This document shows, piece after piece, positions 1-9,195 of a stretch of 64,000 nucleotides of DNA. The notes beneath the pieces were generated by a model. It worked only from the letters and a program-made list of their open reading frames with translations. It searched no databases and was not told the DNA's origin. Positions within the stretch are counted from its first letter, which is position 1. Every line of letters begins with the position of its first letter. This DNA comes from Kineothrix sp. MB12-C1 (GTDB taxonomy: Bacteria; Bacillota; Clostridia; Lachnospirales; Lachnospiraceae), in NCBI RefSeq assembly GCF_030863805.1, contig NZ_CP132957.1, positions 310,001 to 374,000 of the forward strand, given 5' to 3'. The translations under genes and the position numbers were made by a program.

Positions 1-46
1 CTTTACTCCCCGGTATCACATATTTTGATAAAATTTCACTTGCCAT
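1..46 (-). CDS. 5' end of a gene downstream of flhG (partial; possibly PilZ/YcgR-like)
   Basis: Only the first 15 codons are in the window. An ATG at 46 follows flhG by 15 bases and is preceded by a GGTGA-type ribosome binding site; the translation begins MASEILSKYVIPGSK. In related flagellar operons a PilZ (c-di-GMP-binding flagellar brake) gene often follows flhG, and a KY..PG start would fit such a protein. That identity is inference from position. The start itself is supported by spacing and the absence of stops up to the window edge. Confidence 0.45.
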   Translation of the reverse strand, partial: MASEILSKYVIPGSK

Positions 47-61
47 GAAGTCACCATCTCT

Positions 62-946
62 TTATTTCTTTCTACTTAATATATGAGAAAGGAATGCTGT
101 CATTCCTCTCCTGCTCCCGGTTTTATTAATTTCTTTATTTGCCAATATCGCTGTCAGCTCTTCATAGGCAAGCGCTGATTTCGCAGTCGGATTCTCCATC
201 GATACAGGCTTTTGCTGCATTACTGCCTTGCTAAGCTGTCCATCCTCCGGTACTTCTCCCAAGTATTCCATCGGAATCTCTAAATATCTTGTGACAACGG
301 AATAAAGCTTATGATACAGACTCTCTCCATCCCCTCTTTTCAACACCTTGTTAGCGATCATTCGAATCTTTGTTTCCTCTTTCGAAAAATCCGGATGTCT
401 ATTCAAAGCTTTCAGCAACGAATAGGAGTCTGTAATCGATGTTGGTTCCGGCGTCGTCACGAGTAAGATTTCCTGACTAGCTACGAGAAACCCAAGTACC
501 GCTTCAGATATTCCGGCTCCGGTATCAATAATGATAACATCTGCAATGGAATCGAGTTCGGATAGTTTCTGAATAATAAAAGCAATGTTTTCCTTCGTAA
601 GATTGGATAATCCTGCAATGCCTGAACCTCCCGAGATAAAACCTACCTCCATCGGTCCCCATGTAATAATTTCCTTAATACTTTTCCCCTGATAGATTAA
701 ATCGCTTAAATTGTGCTTCGGTACCGTTCCAAACATGATTTCAATATTCGCAAGCCCAAAATCTGCATCGAGAATAACCACTCTCTGTCCCATTTTTCGA
801 AATTGGATTGCCAGATTGATGGATGTGTTGGATTTACCCACTCCTCCTTTTCCACTGGTAACCGTGATAACACGTGCCAGCGGTTTTTGCGAATGGTTGT
901 TGGCTTTTATAATATTTCTTAACTGCTGCGCCTGGTCCATATTCAC
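62..946 (-). CDS. flhG: FlhG (YlxH/MinD-type ATPase controlling flagellar number)
   Basis: A 294-residue ParA/MinD-family P-loop ATPase. The deviant Walker A GKGGVGKSN lies at about residues 32-40, followed by VILDADFGLANIEI (switch I region) and DVIIIDTGAG (Walker B). FlhG works with the FlhF GTPase to set the number and position of flagella at the membrane. The start is GTG at 946, or ATG two codons later at 940; AGGAGG lies five bases before the GTG. It follows flhF by nine bases. The DQAQQLR N-terminal stretch is typical of FlhG, which stimulates FlhF GTPase activity through this region. The C-terminus lacks a clear amphipathic membrane helix but is basic (SRKK). Confidence 0.93.
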   Translation of the reverse strand: MNMDQAQQLRNIIKANNHSQKPLARVITVTSGKGGVGKSNTSINLAIQFRKMGQRVVILDADFGLANIEIMFGTVPKHNLSDLIYQGKSIKEIITWGPMEVGFISGGSGIAGLSNLTKENIAFIIQKLSELDSIADVIIIDTGAGISEAVLGFLVASQEILLVTTPEPTSITDSYSLLKALNRHPDFSKEETKIRMIANKVLKRGDGESLYHKLYSVVTRYLEIPMEYLGEVPEDGQLSKAVMQQKPVSMENPTAKSALAYEELTAILANKEINKTGSRRGMTAFLSHILSRKK

Positions 947-955
947 ACCATCCTC

Positions 956-2134
956 CTATTTTTGTCCGCTAAGTAATGTTTTTACAGTCTTCTGGGGATT
1001 GAATTCCTCGATATCATCGGGTACATTCTGTCCGCTGGTAACATATGACAACGAAGCACCTGTATGCAATTTGATATTTAACAAATTGCCCATCGTTGAC
1101 GTTTCATCTAATTTAGTAAATATTAACTTATAATCTGTAATCTGTGAATAAGAATCAACAATACGAAGTAAATCCCTGTATTTGGTCGTCGCACTAAGCA
1201 CCAGGAAGATTTCCTTTTCTGCCAATCCATCAACAGAGCGTAGAATACTTTCGGTATTAGCCTTCTGCTCTTCATTCTGATAAGAATGCCCGGAAGTATC
1301 TACGAAGATATAATCGAATTCAGCGAAAGCTTTAATCGCTGCCATAATTTCATCCGAAGAATATACGACACGAAAAGGAACTTCAAGAATGTTAGCATAG
1401 GTACGAAGCTGTTCAGCCGCTGCAATACGGTACGTATCCGCCGTTAGCAGCGCCACCTGCTTCTTCTCATCCACAATATATCTAGAAGCGATTTTAGCTA
1501 TCGTCGTTGTCTTTCCAACACCTGTCGGACCTATGAAAAAGATTACCTTCGCCCCATCTTCTGCCGGTGTAATACTTATTGGCTTCCCAAACTTTAGAAC
1601 CATCTTTTGATAAATATTCGCCAAAGCATAATCAAAAGGCATGTTAGGCTTTACATTTTTCTCAATTTCATCGATAATTTGGTTGGCATATTGCTCGCTG
1701 ACCTCATTATCCAACATAGTGTTATATAATACCTTTGTAAACTTCTCCAGCTCACTTAACTTCTCTTCATCTTCTTCCTGCTTTTCCTGATCCGAACGCT
1801 GTAACTGCTGTTCTAAGAGAGAATGAAGATTATCAAGCTTCTCCTCCAAAAGAGAGTTGTCCCTTTTTTGTTCATCCAGATTTTCTACTACGAAAGACCT
1901 GTTCGCCATTCCCGACACAGGCTCTTTTACCTCTTCTCTTCTCGGCGGATAATATCTCTCATTTTCTTCCTCAAGAGCAACAGTAACCTCCGTCATCTCA
2001 GAATGGAAGAAGCGGAAAATCCCTTTCCTTCTCACACCTCTAACATTCATGATGACAATATTCTGGCCCAGTTCTCTTTTGGCAGCCTCGACCGCCTCAT
2101 TTTCTGTTTTTCCTTGGAATTTCTTAATTATCAT
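956..2134 (-). CDS. flhF: FlhF, SRP-family GTPase for flagellar placement
   Basis: A 392-residue protein with an N-terminal B domain (residues 1-60), a charged Glu/Lys-rich linker (about 85-130), and the SRP-type NG GTPase. The P-loop GPTGVGKTT is at residues 202-210, followed by LLTADTYRIAAAEQL and FVDTSGHS, where most relatives have DTAG. FlhF recruits the earliest basal-body components to the assembly site. The ATG at 2134 overlaps the flhA stop by four bases (ATGA), so translation is probably coupled. The TKLDE motif near the C-terminus is the nucleotide-specificity motif of the family. Confidence 0.94.
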   Translation of the reverse strand: MIIKKFQGKTENEAVEAAKRELGQNIVIMNVRGVRRKGIFRFFHSEMTEVTVALEEENERYYPPRREEVKEPVSGMANRSFVVENLDEQKRDNSLLEEKLDNLHSLLEQQLQRSDQEKQEEDEEKLSELEKFTKVLYNTMLDNEVSEQYANQIIDEIEKNVKPNMPFDYALANIYQKMVLKFGKPISITPAEDGAKVIFFIGPTGVGKTTTIAKIASRYIVDEKKQVALLTADTYRIAAAEQLRTYANILEVPFRVVYSSDEIMAAIKAFAEFDYIFVDTSGHSYQNEEQKANTESILRSVDGLAEKEIFLVLSATTKYRDLLRIVDSYSQITDYKLIFTKLDETSTMGNLLNIKLHTGASLSYVTSGQNVPDDIEEFNPQKTVKTLLSGQK

Positions 2135-4167
2135 GCTATCGTCACCATCCCAACAGATTGTAATTCAATATTTGATTCAATTTCATTATAAGAAACAACG
2201 ATCAAATCTCTATAATAATCTTCTGTCAACCGTTTAAAATACATACGTACAATCGGTGACGTAATTATAATAGGATTCTTTCCCAGATTCTCCAACTTCT
2301 GTACTTCATCTCCTACCGCCTTGATAACAGCCTTTGTCTTATCAGGATCCAGTGTCAAGTATGCCCCCTGTTCCGTCTGTTTTACACTATTCATAATTTC
2401 TTGTTCAAGTTTCGGATCTATCGTTACCACACTTGTCGTCTCATTTGCCGGGAAATATTTGCCGGATATCGCCCGTTTCAAGCTCTGTCGTACATATTCT
2501 GTTAAAATATCCGTATCTCTCGTCGTTGCCGCATAATCCGCCAACGTCTCAAAAACAGTAAGCAAATCTCGAATGGAAATGCCTTCCTTCAACATATTCT
2601 GCAGTACCTTCTGGATTTCTCCCACACCGAGCAGCTTGGGTACCAATTCTTCCACAAGAGAAGGGTTGTTCTCCTTCATATTATTAACAAGATTCTGTAC
2701 ATCCTGTCTCGTAAGAAGCTCGGAAATATGCTGTCTGATAATCTCTGTCAGATGCGTCGCAATAATAGATGGCGGATCTACCACCGTATAGCCGAGGCTC
2801 TCTGCGCGTTCCCTTTGTCCTTCCGTAATCCAGATTGCTGGTAGATGGAAGGAAGGTTCAAAGGTAGGAATACCGGTAATTTCTTCCTCTACATACCCTG
2901 GATTCATGGCCATATAATGATCGAATAAAATCTCACCTTCACTAACCTGAACACCTTTTATCTTAATGATATACTGATTCGGGTTCAATTGTATATTATC
3001 CCTCAAACGGATAATCGGAACAACAGTTCCAAGCTCAAGGGCTATCTGCCTTCTAATCATAACGACACGATCCAAGAGGTCTCCGCCTTGATTCACGTCA
3101 GCAAGGGGAATAATCCCATAACCGAATTCCAGCTCGACGGGATCCACCTGTAGCAAACTCGTTACATTCTCAGGCTGCCGGATCTCCTCCGCAGCTATTT
3201 CATCCATATCCACCTCTGCATCTATCTTCGCCGTCTCAATAGTTCCTGCCATCACTCTTCCGCAGATAATGAACACAAGTCCCATTGTAACGAAAACTAA
3301 CGCATTTAATGGGGTAATAATACCGAGTACTGCCAAAACAGCTCCTACGAAATACAGTACCCTGGGCACACCGAATAACTGACTAATTAATACCGTACCG
3401 AAATCCGCATCCTTCGAACCTTTCGTCACCAGAATACCGGTGGAAAGTGATATTAAAAGAGATGGTATCTGGCTCACAAGCCCATCGCCTATCGTAAGGA
3501 TAGTATACTTGTCCAATGCCCCTGACATATCCATACCCTGACGAAGCACACCCATCGCAATACCACCTACAATATTAACTACGGAAATAATTAATCCAGC
3601 GATAGCATCTCCCTTTACATACTTAACCGCACCGTCCATGGAACCGAAGAAACTGGCTTCTTCCTGTATCTTATCACGCCTCCTCTTCGCTTCCGCATCT
3701 GTAATCGCACCGGTATTTAAGTCCGCATCGATAGCCATCTGTTTACCCGGCATAGCATCCAATGTAAACCTCGCTGTTACCTCGGCCACACGCTCTGAAC
3801 CCTTATTGATAACCATGAACTGGATCAATATTAAAATAATAAATATGATCGAACCGATGATAAGGTCACCACCACCTACAAAGTTTCCGAATACCTGAAT
3901 AACATTACCCGGATCTCCAGTGGATAAAATCAACTTAGTGGACGATACGTTAAGGGCGATTCGAAAGATAGTCGTAAATAGCAGAATCGTCGGAAAAAAT
4001 GACAGATCCAATACCTCCTTTGCAAACATACACCCGAACATAACAGCAAACGCCACAGCTATATTAAAAGCGAGTAAAATATCGAGCAGCCAGGCCGGAA
4101 CTGGCACAATAAACATAACAAATGCCGACAGCACATATAACGCAATGCCGATATCAGCCCTTTTCAT
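2131..4167 (-). CDS. flhA: FlhA, flagellar type III export gate protein
   Basis: A 678-residue export-gate protein. The first ~310 residues contain about eight hydrophobic segments, and the FHIPEP-family signature is seen as RFTLDAMPGKQMAIDADLN near residue 150. The rest is the cytoplasmic domain that docks substrates, chaperones and the FliI/FliH ATPase. The start ATG at 4167 is preceded by GAGAGGAGGAG. It lies between flhB (20-base gap) and flhF (4-base overlap), the usual order flhB-flhA-flhF-flhG. Length and motifs are normal. Confidence 0.96.
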   Translation of the reverse strand: MKRADIGIALYVLSAFVMFIVPVPAWLLDILLAFNIAVAFAVMFGCMFAKEVLDLSFFPTILLFTTIFRIALNVSSTKLILSTGDPGNVIQVFGNFVGGGDLIIGSIIFIILILIQFMVINKGSERVAEVTARFTLDAMPGKQMAIDADLNTGAITDAEAKRRRDKIQEEASFFGSMDGAVKYVKGDAIAGLIISVVNIVGGIAMGVLRQGMDMSGALDKYTILTIGDGLVSQIPSLLISLSTGILVTKGSKDADFGTVLISQLFGVPRVLYFVGAVLAVLGIITPLNALVFVTMGLVFIICGRVMAGTIETAKIDAEVDMDEIAAEEIRQPENVTSLLQVDPVELEFGYGIIPLADVNQGGDLLDRVVMIRRQIALELGTVVPIIRLRDNIQLNPNQYIIKIKGVQVSEGEILFDHYMAMNPGYVEEEITGIPTFEPSFHLPAIWITEGQRERAESLGYTVVDPPSIIATHLTEIIRQHISELLTRQDVQNLVNNMKENNPSLVEELVPKLLGVGEIQKVLQNMLKEGISIRDLLTVFETLADYAATTRDTDILTEYVRQSLKRAISGKYFPANETTSVVTIDPKLEQEIMNSVKQTEQGAYLTLDPDKTKAVIKAVGDEVQKLENLGKNPIIITSPIVRMYFKRLTEDYYRDLIVVSYNEIESNIELQSVGMVTIA

Positions 4168-4187
4168 ACCTTACTCCTCCTCTCCTC

Positions 4188-5300
4188 TTACGTCTTTCCC
4201 TTCAGACTATATACGAATGCGAGCACCTCCGCTACTGCCTGATATAACTCCGGCGGTATGAGTTCTCCCACTTCCACATTTGCATACAGCATTCTGGCAA
4301 GGGGTTTATTCTCTACAACTTCTATCTGATTTTCCTTCGCAGCTTCTTTGATCTTCTGAGCCAGATAATTCTCTCCCTTGGCTAAGACAATAGGAGCTTC
4401 GTACTTCTCCGCATCATATTTGACAGCAACCGCATAATGGGTCGGGTTCGTAATTACCACATCCGCCTGCGGCAGTTGCTGCATCATACGCCGCTGTGAT
4501 GCCTCGCGCATGCGTTGCTTTTGCTTCCCTTTAATCTGCGGGTCACCTTCCTGGTCTTTATATTCATCCTTGATTTCCTGCTTCGTCATCTTCATATCTT
4601 CTTTGAATTTGATTTTCTGATAAAAGAAATCCAAAGCTCCTATTAGTATATAAACGATGGAAACCCTTATTCCCAAGTCGATGACTAACTCGCCGATAAG
4701 CAAAATCGCTTGTTGCAGCGACATGTCATATAACAAAAATATATAATTATATTTATCTTTCAAGTAGGAATATGCCACATATACGACAATTCCAACTTTA
4801 AGAATTGATTTAAGAAGTTCCATTAAGGATTCCTTGGACGCAATCTTCTTGAAGCCTTTCAAAGGATTCAGCTTGCTGAGCTTAGGCTGAAGAGGTTTTC
4901 CTGTAGGTCTCCACTTCACCTGTGCAATATCACAGATAAATGCCACCAATACACCTATTATTAGTACCGGTGCCATAATAATGATCATTTCCAGAATCAT
5001 ATTGTTAAATATAGCACGAATACTCGTAACCGGAACTTCACCATTATAGGTCTTAATGAAAGAAGGTATCTGATGATAAATACCATAAAAAACTTCCATA
5101 AAGCTGTTCCCCATGCTTCCTACGTACATCTTAAGTACAAGAAATAATGCCAACAGCCCAAACGCATTTCCTACTTCCTTACTTTTGGCTACCTGTCCTT
5201 CTTTTCTGGCATCTCTTAGCTTTTTATCGGTAGCCGGCTCTGTTTTCTCTCCACCGGGACCTTCTTTTGCAAAAAATTGGAGGTTATATCGTAATATCAC
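4188..5300 (-). CDS. flhB: FlhB, flagellar export switch protein
   Basis: A 370-residue protein with four membrane segments between about residues 45 and 230 and a cytoplasmic C-terminal domain. The autocleavage motif NPTH is at residues 285-288 (cleavage after Asn285). This cleavage switches export from rod/hook to filament substrates together with FliK. The N-terminal KTEPATDKKLRDARKEGQ stretch is diagnostic. The ATG overlaps the fliR stop by four bases. No anomaly was seen. Confidence 0.96.
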   Translation of the reverse strand: MILRYNLQFFAKEGPGGEKTEPATDKKLRDARKEGQVAKSKEVGNAFGLLALFLVLKMYVGSMGNSFMEVFYGIYHQIPSFIKTYNGEVPVTSIRAIFNNMILEMIIIMAPVLIIGVLVAFICDIAQVKWRPTGKPLQPKLSKLNPLKGFKKIASKESLMELLKSILKVGIVVYVAYSYLKDKYNYIFLLYDMSLQQAILLIGELVIDLGIRVSIVYILIGALDFFYQKIKFKEDMKMTKQEIKDEYKDQEGDPQIKGKQKQRMREASQRRMMQQLPQADVVITNPTHYAVAVKYDAEKYEAPIVLAKGENYLAQKIKEAAKENQIEVVENKPLARMLYANVEVGELIPPELYQAVAEVLAFVYSLKGKT

Positions 5301-6079
5301 ATCAATCCCTCTACAAATGCTACAATTATTTTCTTCATCTGTTCAAAAATAAAATTCGATGCGATAGGCATCATTCCCACAGTTAAAAACATTACTGTCA
5401 ATCCTACAAGAATTTTAATCTGGATACCGACTGCAAACATATTAAGCTGCGGAGATACTTTAGCGAGTACACCTAGCACTACGTTGAGCATAATCATTAC
5501 TGCAAAAACAGGAAGGCAAATACGAAAACCGATAACGATATACTCGCTCATGAAACGAATCATTGCTGACGTTAAAGAATCTGTCCTAAAAATCGCACCA
5601 TTTATCGGTATTAAAGTAAAAGTATCCGTCAGAGCCTTAAGCAAATATTGATACATACCGCTTACAATAAGCATAAGTGTTACCACATATTGGTAGAATA
5701 CACCGGAAATACTCGTGCTTTCCCTCGTGGTAGGATCCATAAGCGATACCATAGCAAGGCCTACCTCCATATCGATTACATGTCCCGCAAAAGATACGAT
5801 AGAACTGCACATATTCGCACCAAATCCAATAATCAGCCCGGTTAATGCCTCCTTTAGGACAATCACTGCATATCCCAGCAAGGTCGTATAGCCAAGCGGC
5901 TCCAAAGGGCGTAATACATAGAAAATAAGAAGCGATGTGAAAAATCCCAGTCCTATCTTCACACGATGGGGTGTATTGTTCATGGAAAAAAATGGCGCAA
6001 TAAAAATAAAACAAGTGATTCTTGTGAAAATCAATAAAAAATATTCAAGACTTGCATAGGTAAAACTATAATCAATCAT
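5297..6079 (-). CDS. fliR: FliR, flagellar export apparatus membrane protein
   Basis: A 260-residue, very hydrophobic protein with about six membrane segments. It is part of the FliP-FliQ-FliR export gate core in the MS ring. The conserved VGLAMVSLMDPTT region near residue 108 marks the family. An AAGGTAG ribosome binding site precedes the ATG at 6079. It is separated from fliQ by four bases and overlaps flhB by four bases. Confidence 0.94.
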   Translation of the reverse strand: MIDYSFTYASLEYFLLIFTRITCFIFIAPFFSMNNTPHRVKIGLGFFTSLLIFYVLRPLEPLGYTTLLGYAVIVLKEALTGLIIGFGANMCSSIVSFAGHVIDMEVGLAMVSLMDPTTRESTSISGVFYQYVVTLMLIVSGMYQYLLKALTDTFTLIPINGAIFRTDSLTSAMIRFMSEYIVIGFRICLPVFAVMIMLNVVLGVLAKVSPQLNMFAVGIQIKILVGLTVMFLTVGMMPIASNFIFEQMKKIIVAFVEGLM

Positions 6080-6083
6080 AATA

Positions 6084-6353
6084 CTACCTTATATAGACAC
6101 TGAAATTAGACCATAGGCTTACCATGAATTCAGCCATTCCATTCATCATCCAGTGACCGAGTACGATAAGAGATAAAAAAACACAAATAATTTTAGGAAC
6201 AAAAGTAAGGGTCTGCTCCTGAATGGACGTAACTGTCTGAAAAATACTAATAACCAAACCGATGATAAGCGAGACGAGCAAAACGGGGGTGGATGTCTTT
6301 ATAATCAAAAATAATGCGGTAGAAGCAATCGCGGTTACTTCATCAATCGTCAT
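6084..6353 (-). CDS. fliQ: FliQ, flagellar export gate subunit
   Basis: An 89-residue protein with two membrane helices (about residues 17-38 and 52-73), the normal size for FliQ. The motif GLVISIFQTVTSIQEQTL between the helices is the family signature. It assembles in four copies around FliP5-FliR1 in the export gate. A GGAGT ribosome binding site lies just before the ATG at 6353. Confidence 0.95.
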   Translation of the reverse strand: MTIDEVTAIASTALFLIIKTSTPVLLVSLIIGLVISIFQTVTSIQEQTLTFVPKIICVFLSLIVLGHWMMNGMAEFMVSLWSNFSVYIR

Positions 6354-6372
6354 ACTCTAACTCCATTTCTAT

Positions 6373-7242
6373 CTAATAAAATGTCTTTACAAGGCTTCCT
6401 ATAATCAAGTTCCATCCATCTGCCAGCACGAATAAAAGTATTTTAAAGGGCATGGAAATCGTAGTGGGAGGAAGCATCATCATACCCATACTCATCAGCG
6501 TGGAAGCCACTACCATATCGATAACGATGAATGGAATATAAATTAAAAATCCAATAATAAATGCGGTCCGAAGCTCACTGATAATAAAACTGGGAACGAG
6601 CACACTCGTCGGTATTCCCGCCAAATCTCCCTGCCACTCCGTCTTGCTGATCTCCATAAACAGCCTTACGTCCTTCGCCTGGGTCTGCCCATACATGAAG
6701 TCGCGAAACGGCTGTATCCCTACTTCAAGAGCTTCTGACTGATCCAATTCTCCTGCCTCAAAAGGAACGACTGCTTCCTCATATACCTGTGTAAGCGTTG
6801 GCTGCATAATAAAAAAAGTCAAAAACAAAGCTAACCCAATCAACACCTGGTTAGGAGGCGCTGTTTGGGTATTCAAAGCTGCCCTCGCAAAATGTAGAAC
6901 AATGATAATTCTGGTAAACGAGGTTAACATAATAATTAATGAGGGAGCAAGCGCAATTATAGTAAGTGTTAAAAGAATTCTAAGACTTCCATTTAACTGC
7001 CCGTTCCCATCATTATAAGTAAGTGACACTGTATTCGCAATGTTTAATTCCTTCAATTCTTCAGGTGTCTGTGCCTCACCAGGATTATTTATATTCGTTC
7101 TCTCATCCGTTGTACCGGTCAGATTAGATTCTCTGCCGGACGCATGTACCGTAAGAGGACTTCCTACATATAATAATATGCCTACCGAAAACAGCAGGCA
7201 TATTATTTTCATCATACTTTTTCCGGAAAAAATTGTTTTCAT
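6373..7242 (-). CDS. fliP: FliP, flagellar export gate subunit
   Basis: A 289-residue protein with a cleavable-type signal sequence (hydrophobic residues 11-31, ending VHASG) and four membrane segments. The stretch SFTRIIIVLHFARAALNTQ, followed by PPNQVLIGLALFLT and MGMMMLPP near the C-terminus, are FliP signatures. The periplasmic region between residues about 150 and 210 is of usual size. It forms the pentameric core of the export channel with FliQ and FliR encoded directly downstream. Confidence 0.95.
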   Translation of the reverse strand: MKTIFSGKSMMKIICLLFSVGILLYVGSPLTVHASGRESNLTGTTDERTNINNPGEAQTPEELKELNIANTVSLTYNDGNGQLNGSLRILLTLTIIALAPSLIIMLTSFTRIIIVLHFARAALNTQTAPPNQVLIGLALFLTFFIMQPTLTQVYEEAVVPFEAGELDQSEALEVGIQPFRDFMYGQTQAKDVRLFMEISKTEWQGDLAGIPTSVLVPSFIISELRTAFIIGFLIYIPFIVIDMVVASTLMSMGMMMLPPTTISMPFKILLFVLADGWNLIIGSLVKTFY

Positions 7243-7258
7243 ATATCTCGCCTATTCT

Positions 7259-7627
7259 TCATTTTTTTCGGTCTTTATCCATAATTTTAGCCTTTTCAAA
7301 TATCTTCTTGAAGTCTGGCATAGAGACACCCTCTCTGTCAGGCAGATGAATCTGCTCTTCAGGTATCTCCGCAAGCATCGTAACGGTATCCTTACCAATT
7401 GCTATCGCAAGATACTTATCTCCGGTTCTTACTATCTGGATATATTTGTTCGCGGTCAGCTTATACGTTTCTATAACTTCAATATTCGTACTTCCCTTCG
7501 CTCCGCTTTGCAAGCTCGTCATCCACCTGGTGAAAAACCAAGTAATCACGAGTACAAATACGAAGATAAAAAGCACGGTTATAAGCTGTAAAAAGGAATT
7601 CATACCATTTGATACGGTAAGCAGCAT
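7259..7627 (-). CDS. fliO: FliO/FliZ, flagellar export gate assembly factor
   Basis: A 122-residue protein with one N-terminal membrane helix (about residues 13-33) and a small cytoplasmic domain containing NIEVIETYKLTANKYIQIVR, the FliO/FliZ pattern. It acts as a chaperone for FliP assembly. Its place between cheY and fliP matches Bacillus fliZ. The ribosome binding site is weak, so the start at 7627 could instead be the Met eight codons later (7603); the protein would still retain its membrane helix. Confidence 0.82.
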   Translation of the reverse strand: MLLTVSNGMNSFLQLITVLFIFVFVLVITWFFTRWMTSLQSGAKGSTNIEVIETYKLTANKYIQIVRTGDKYLAIAIGKDTVTMLAEIPEEQIHLPDREGVSMPDFKKIFEKAKIMDKDRKK

Positions 7628-7629
7628 AA

Positions 7630-7992
7630 CTAGCCAACTACTTTCTTAACAGCTTCCAATACACGATCTGCCTGGAAAGGCTTAACAATGAAATCTTTTG
7701 CTCCCGCCTGAATGGATTCAATAACCATTGCCTGCTGTCCCATTGCGGAACACATAATAACAAGAGCAGAAGGATCCGCTTCTTTAATTTTCTTCAATGC
7801 CTGAATTCCATCCATTTCCGGCATGGTAATATCCATAAGAACAAGATCAGGGTTCAATTCACCATATCTCTCAACTGCCTTTACTCCGTTCTCGGCTTCA
7901 CCCGCAACGTTGTACCCGTTTTTCGTAAGGATATCTTTAATCATCATACGCATGAATGCCGCATCGTCGCAAATTAAAATATTCTTTGCCAT
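7630..7992 (-). CDS. cheY: CheY, chemotaxis response regulator
   Basis: A 120-residue single receiver domain. The acidic pair Asp9/Asp10, phosphoacceptor Asp54 (in VLMDITMPEMDG), Ser82 and Lys104 (FIVKPF) are all present. Phospho-CheY binds FliM/FliY to bias motor rotation. Located between fliY and fliO as in Bacillus and Clostridium fla/che operons. A GGAGAAAGAG ribosome binding site precedes the ATG. Confidence 0.95.
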   Translation of the reverse strand: MAKNILICDDAAFMRMMIKDILTKNGYNVAGEAENGVKAVERYGELNPDLVLMDITMPEMDGIQALKKIKEADPSALVIMCSAMGQQAMVIESIQAGAKDFIVKPFQADRVLEAVKKVVG

Positions 7993-8015
7993 ATCTCTTT
8001 CTCCTATTTCTCTTC

Positions 8016-9194
8016 TTATTTAATAATTTCTGTTACTCGAATACCAAAGCTTTCTTCTATTACAACAACTTCGCCTTTGGCGACAAACTTACCATTTACC
8101 AAAACATCAATTGGTTCTCCGGCAATCTTATTCAATTCTATAATTGTACCCGGAGCAAAATCCAAAATCTCGGATATTGATTTACTCGTTCTTCCAAGTT
8201 CCACAGTTACTTCAAGCGGTACATCCATAATCAATCCGATATTTTCATTGCTTTGAAGCCCACTGTAATCGGTTGAAAAATTCTGGAACTGCGCCGGTTG
8301 AACATTCATATTCTGCATTTGCATCTGTGGCATTGCTATCTGCGGCTGCATTACCATTTGCTGTGGCATAGCCATCTGTTGCTGCATCCCATTGCCTCCC
8401 ATCGCTATTTGTTGTGGTATCTCCTGCGTTACTACAGGAGCCGGCTCCGGTTCTACCGGTTGCTCAGGACCCGAGATTCCCATCTGATTATTAATAAAAG
8501 TCTCGTAAAGCGTTTTAGCAAAATCAATGGGATACAACTGCATAATCGTACTATCCACTAAATCTCCGATTTGCATTCTAAAAGATATCTTCACAAAAGC
8601 ACCATCTAGGAAAGATGCAATATCACCGCCTGATTTAAAGGCATTCAAGTCTATCAAACTAGCATCCGGCGGACTGATATCAATCATTGTACCGAGCATT
8701 GTTGAAAGAGATGTAGCGGCCGAACCCATCATCTGATTCATTGCCTCCGAAATGGCACTAAGGTGCATCTCACCGAGTTCGCCATCCGTATTTGTTCCAT
8801 CGCCACCCATCATAAGATCTGTAATAATCTTCACGTCATGTTCTTTTAACACTAAAATATTGGAACCTTCCAATCCGGAAGTATACCTTATTTGAATGAA
8901 TACACAAGGACGCTCATAATCTTCCGTCATATTTGCCCAATTGGCAAGTCGTACAACGGGCGTTGTAATATTAACTTTTCGATTTACCAAGGAATAGAGC
9001 GTAGTGGCTGATGATCCCATACTGATATTGGCAACCTCACCAATCGCATCCTTTTCCACATCCGAAAGGAGATTATCATCTACTATTGCACTTCCCGTGT
9101 CAAAAGTATCTGTCCCTTCATTACTTTCGCCTTCCGATAAATCTATTCCATTTAATAATGCATTTATTTCGTCTTGAGATAACATTCCGTCCAT
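8016..9194 (-). CDS. fliY: FliY, motor switch protein with CheC-type phosphatase and FliN domains
   Basis: A 392-residue switch protein. An N-terminal LSQDEINALLNG peptide is followed by a CheC/CheX-like domain with two Glu-x2-Asn phosphatase motifs (AIGEVANISMG near residue 51 and AISEAMNQMMG near residue 145). A Gln/Met-rich low-complexity linker (about residues 255-305) leads to a C-terminal SpoA/FliN domain. It forms the lower C-ring and probably dephosphorylates CheY-P at the motor. Both phosphatase motifs look intact, so it is probably catalytically competent. The linker carries repeats of MQPQ/MPQ type. It begins one base after the fliM stop. Confidence 0.94.
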   Translation of the reverse strand: MDGMLSQDEINALLNGIDLSEGESNEGTDTFDTGSAIVDDNLLSDVEKDAIGEVANISMGSSATTLYSLVNRKVNITTPVVRLANWANMTEDYERPCVFIQIRYTSGLEGSNILVLKEHDVKIITDLMMGGDGTNTDGELGEMHLSAISEAMNQMMGSAATSLSTMLGTMIDISPPDASLIDLNAFKSGGDIASFLDGAFVKISFRMQIGDLVDSTIMQLYPIDFAKTLYETFINNQMGISGPEQPVEPEPAPVVTQEIPQQIAMGGNGMQQQMAMPQQMVMQPQIAMPQMQMQNMNVQPAQFQNFSTDYSGLQSNENIGLIMDVPLEVTVELGRTSKSISEILDFAPGTIIELNKIAGEPIDVLVNGKFVAKGEVVVIEESFGIRVTEIIK

Positions 9195-9195
9195 G

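Noticed and set aside
7040-7591. A 183-codon plus-strand open frame over fliP/fliO, and many similar plus-strand frames across the flagellar operon
   Set aside because: All lie antisense to well-recognised flagellar genes with normal motifs and have no ribosome binding site; they are shadows of codon use.
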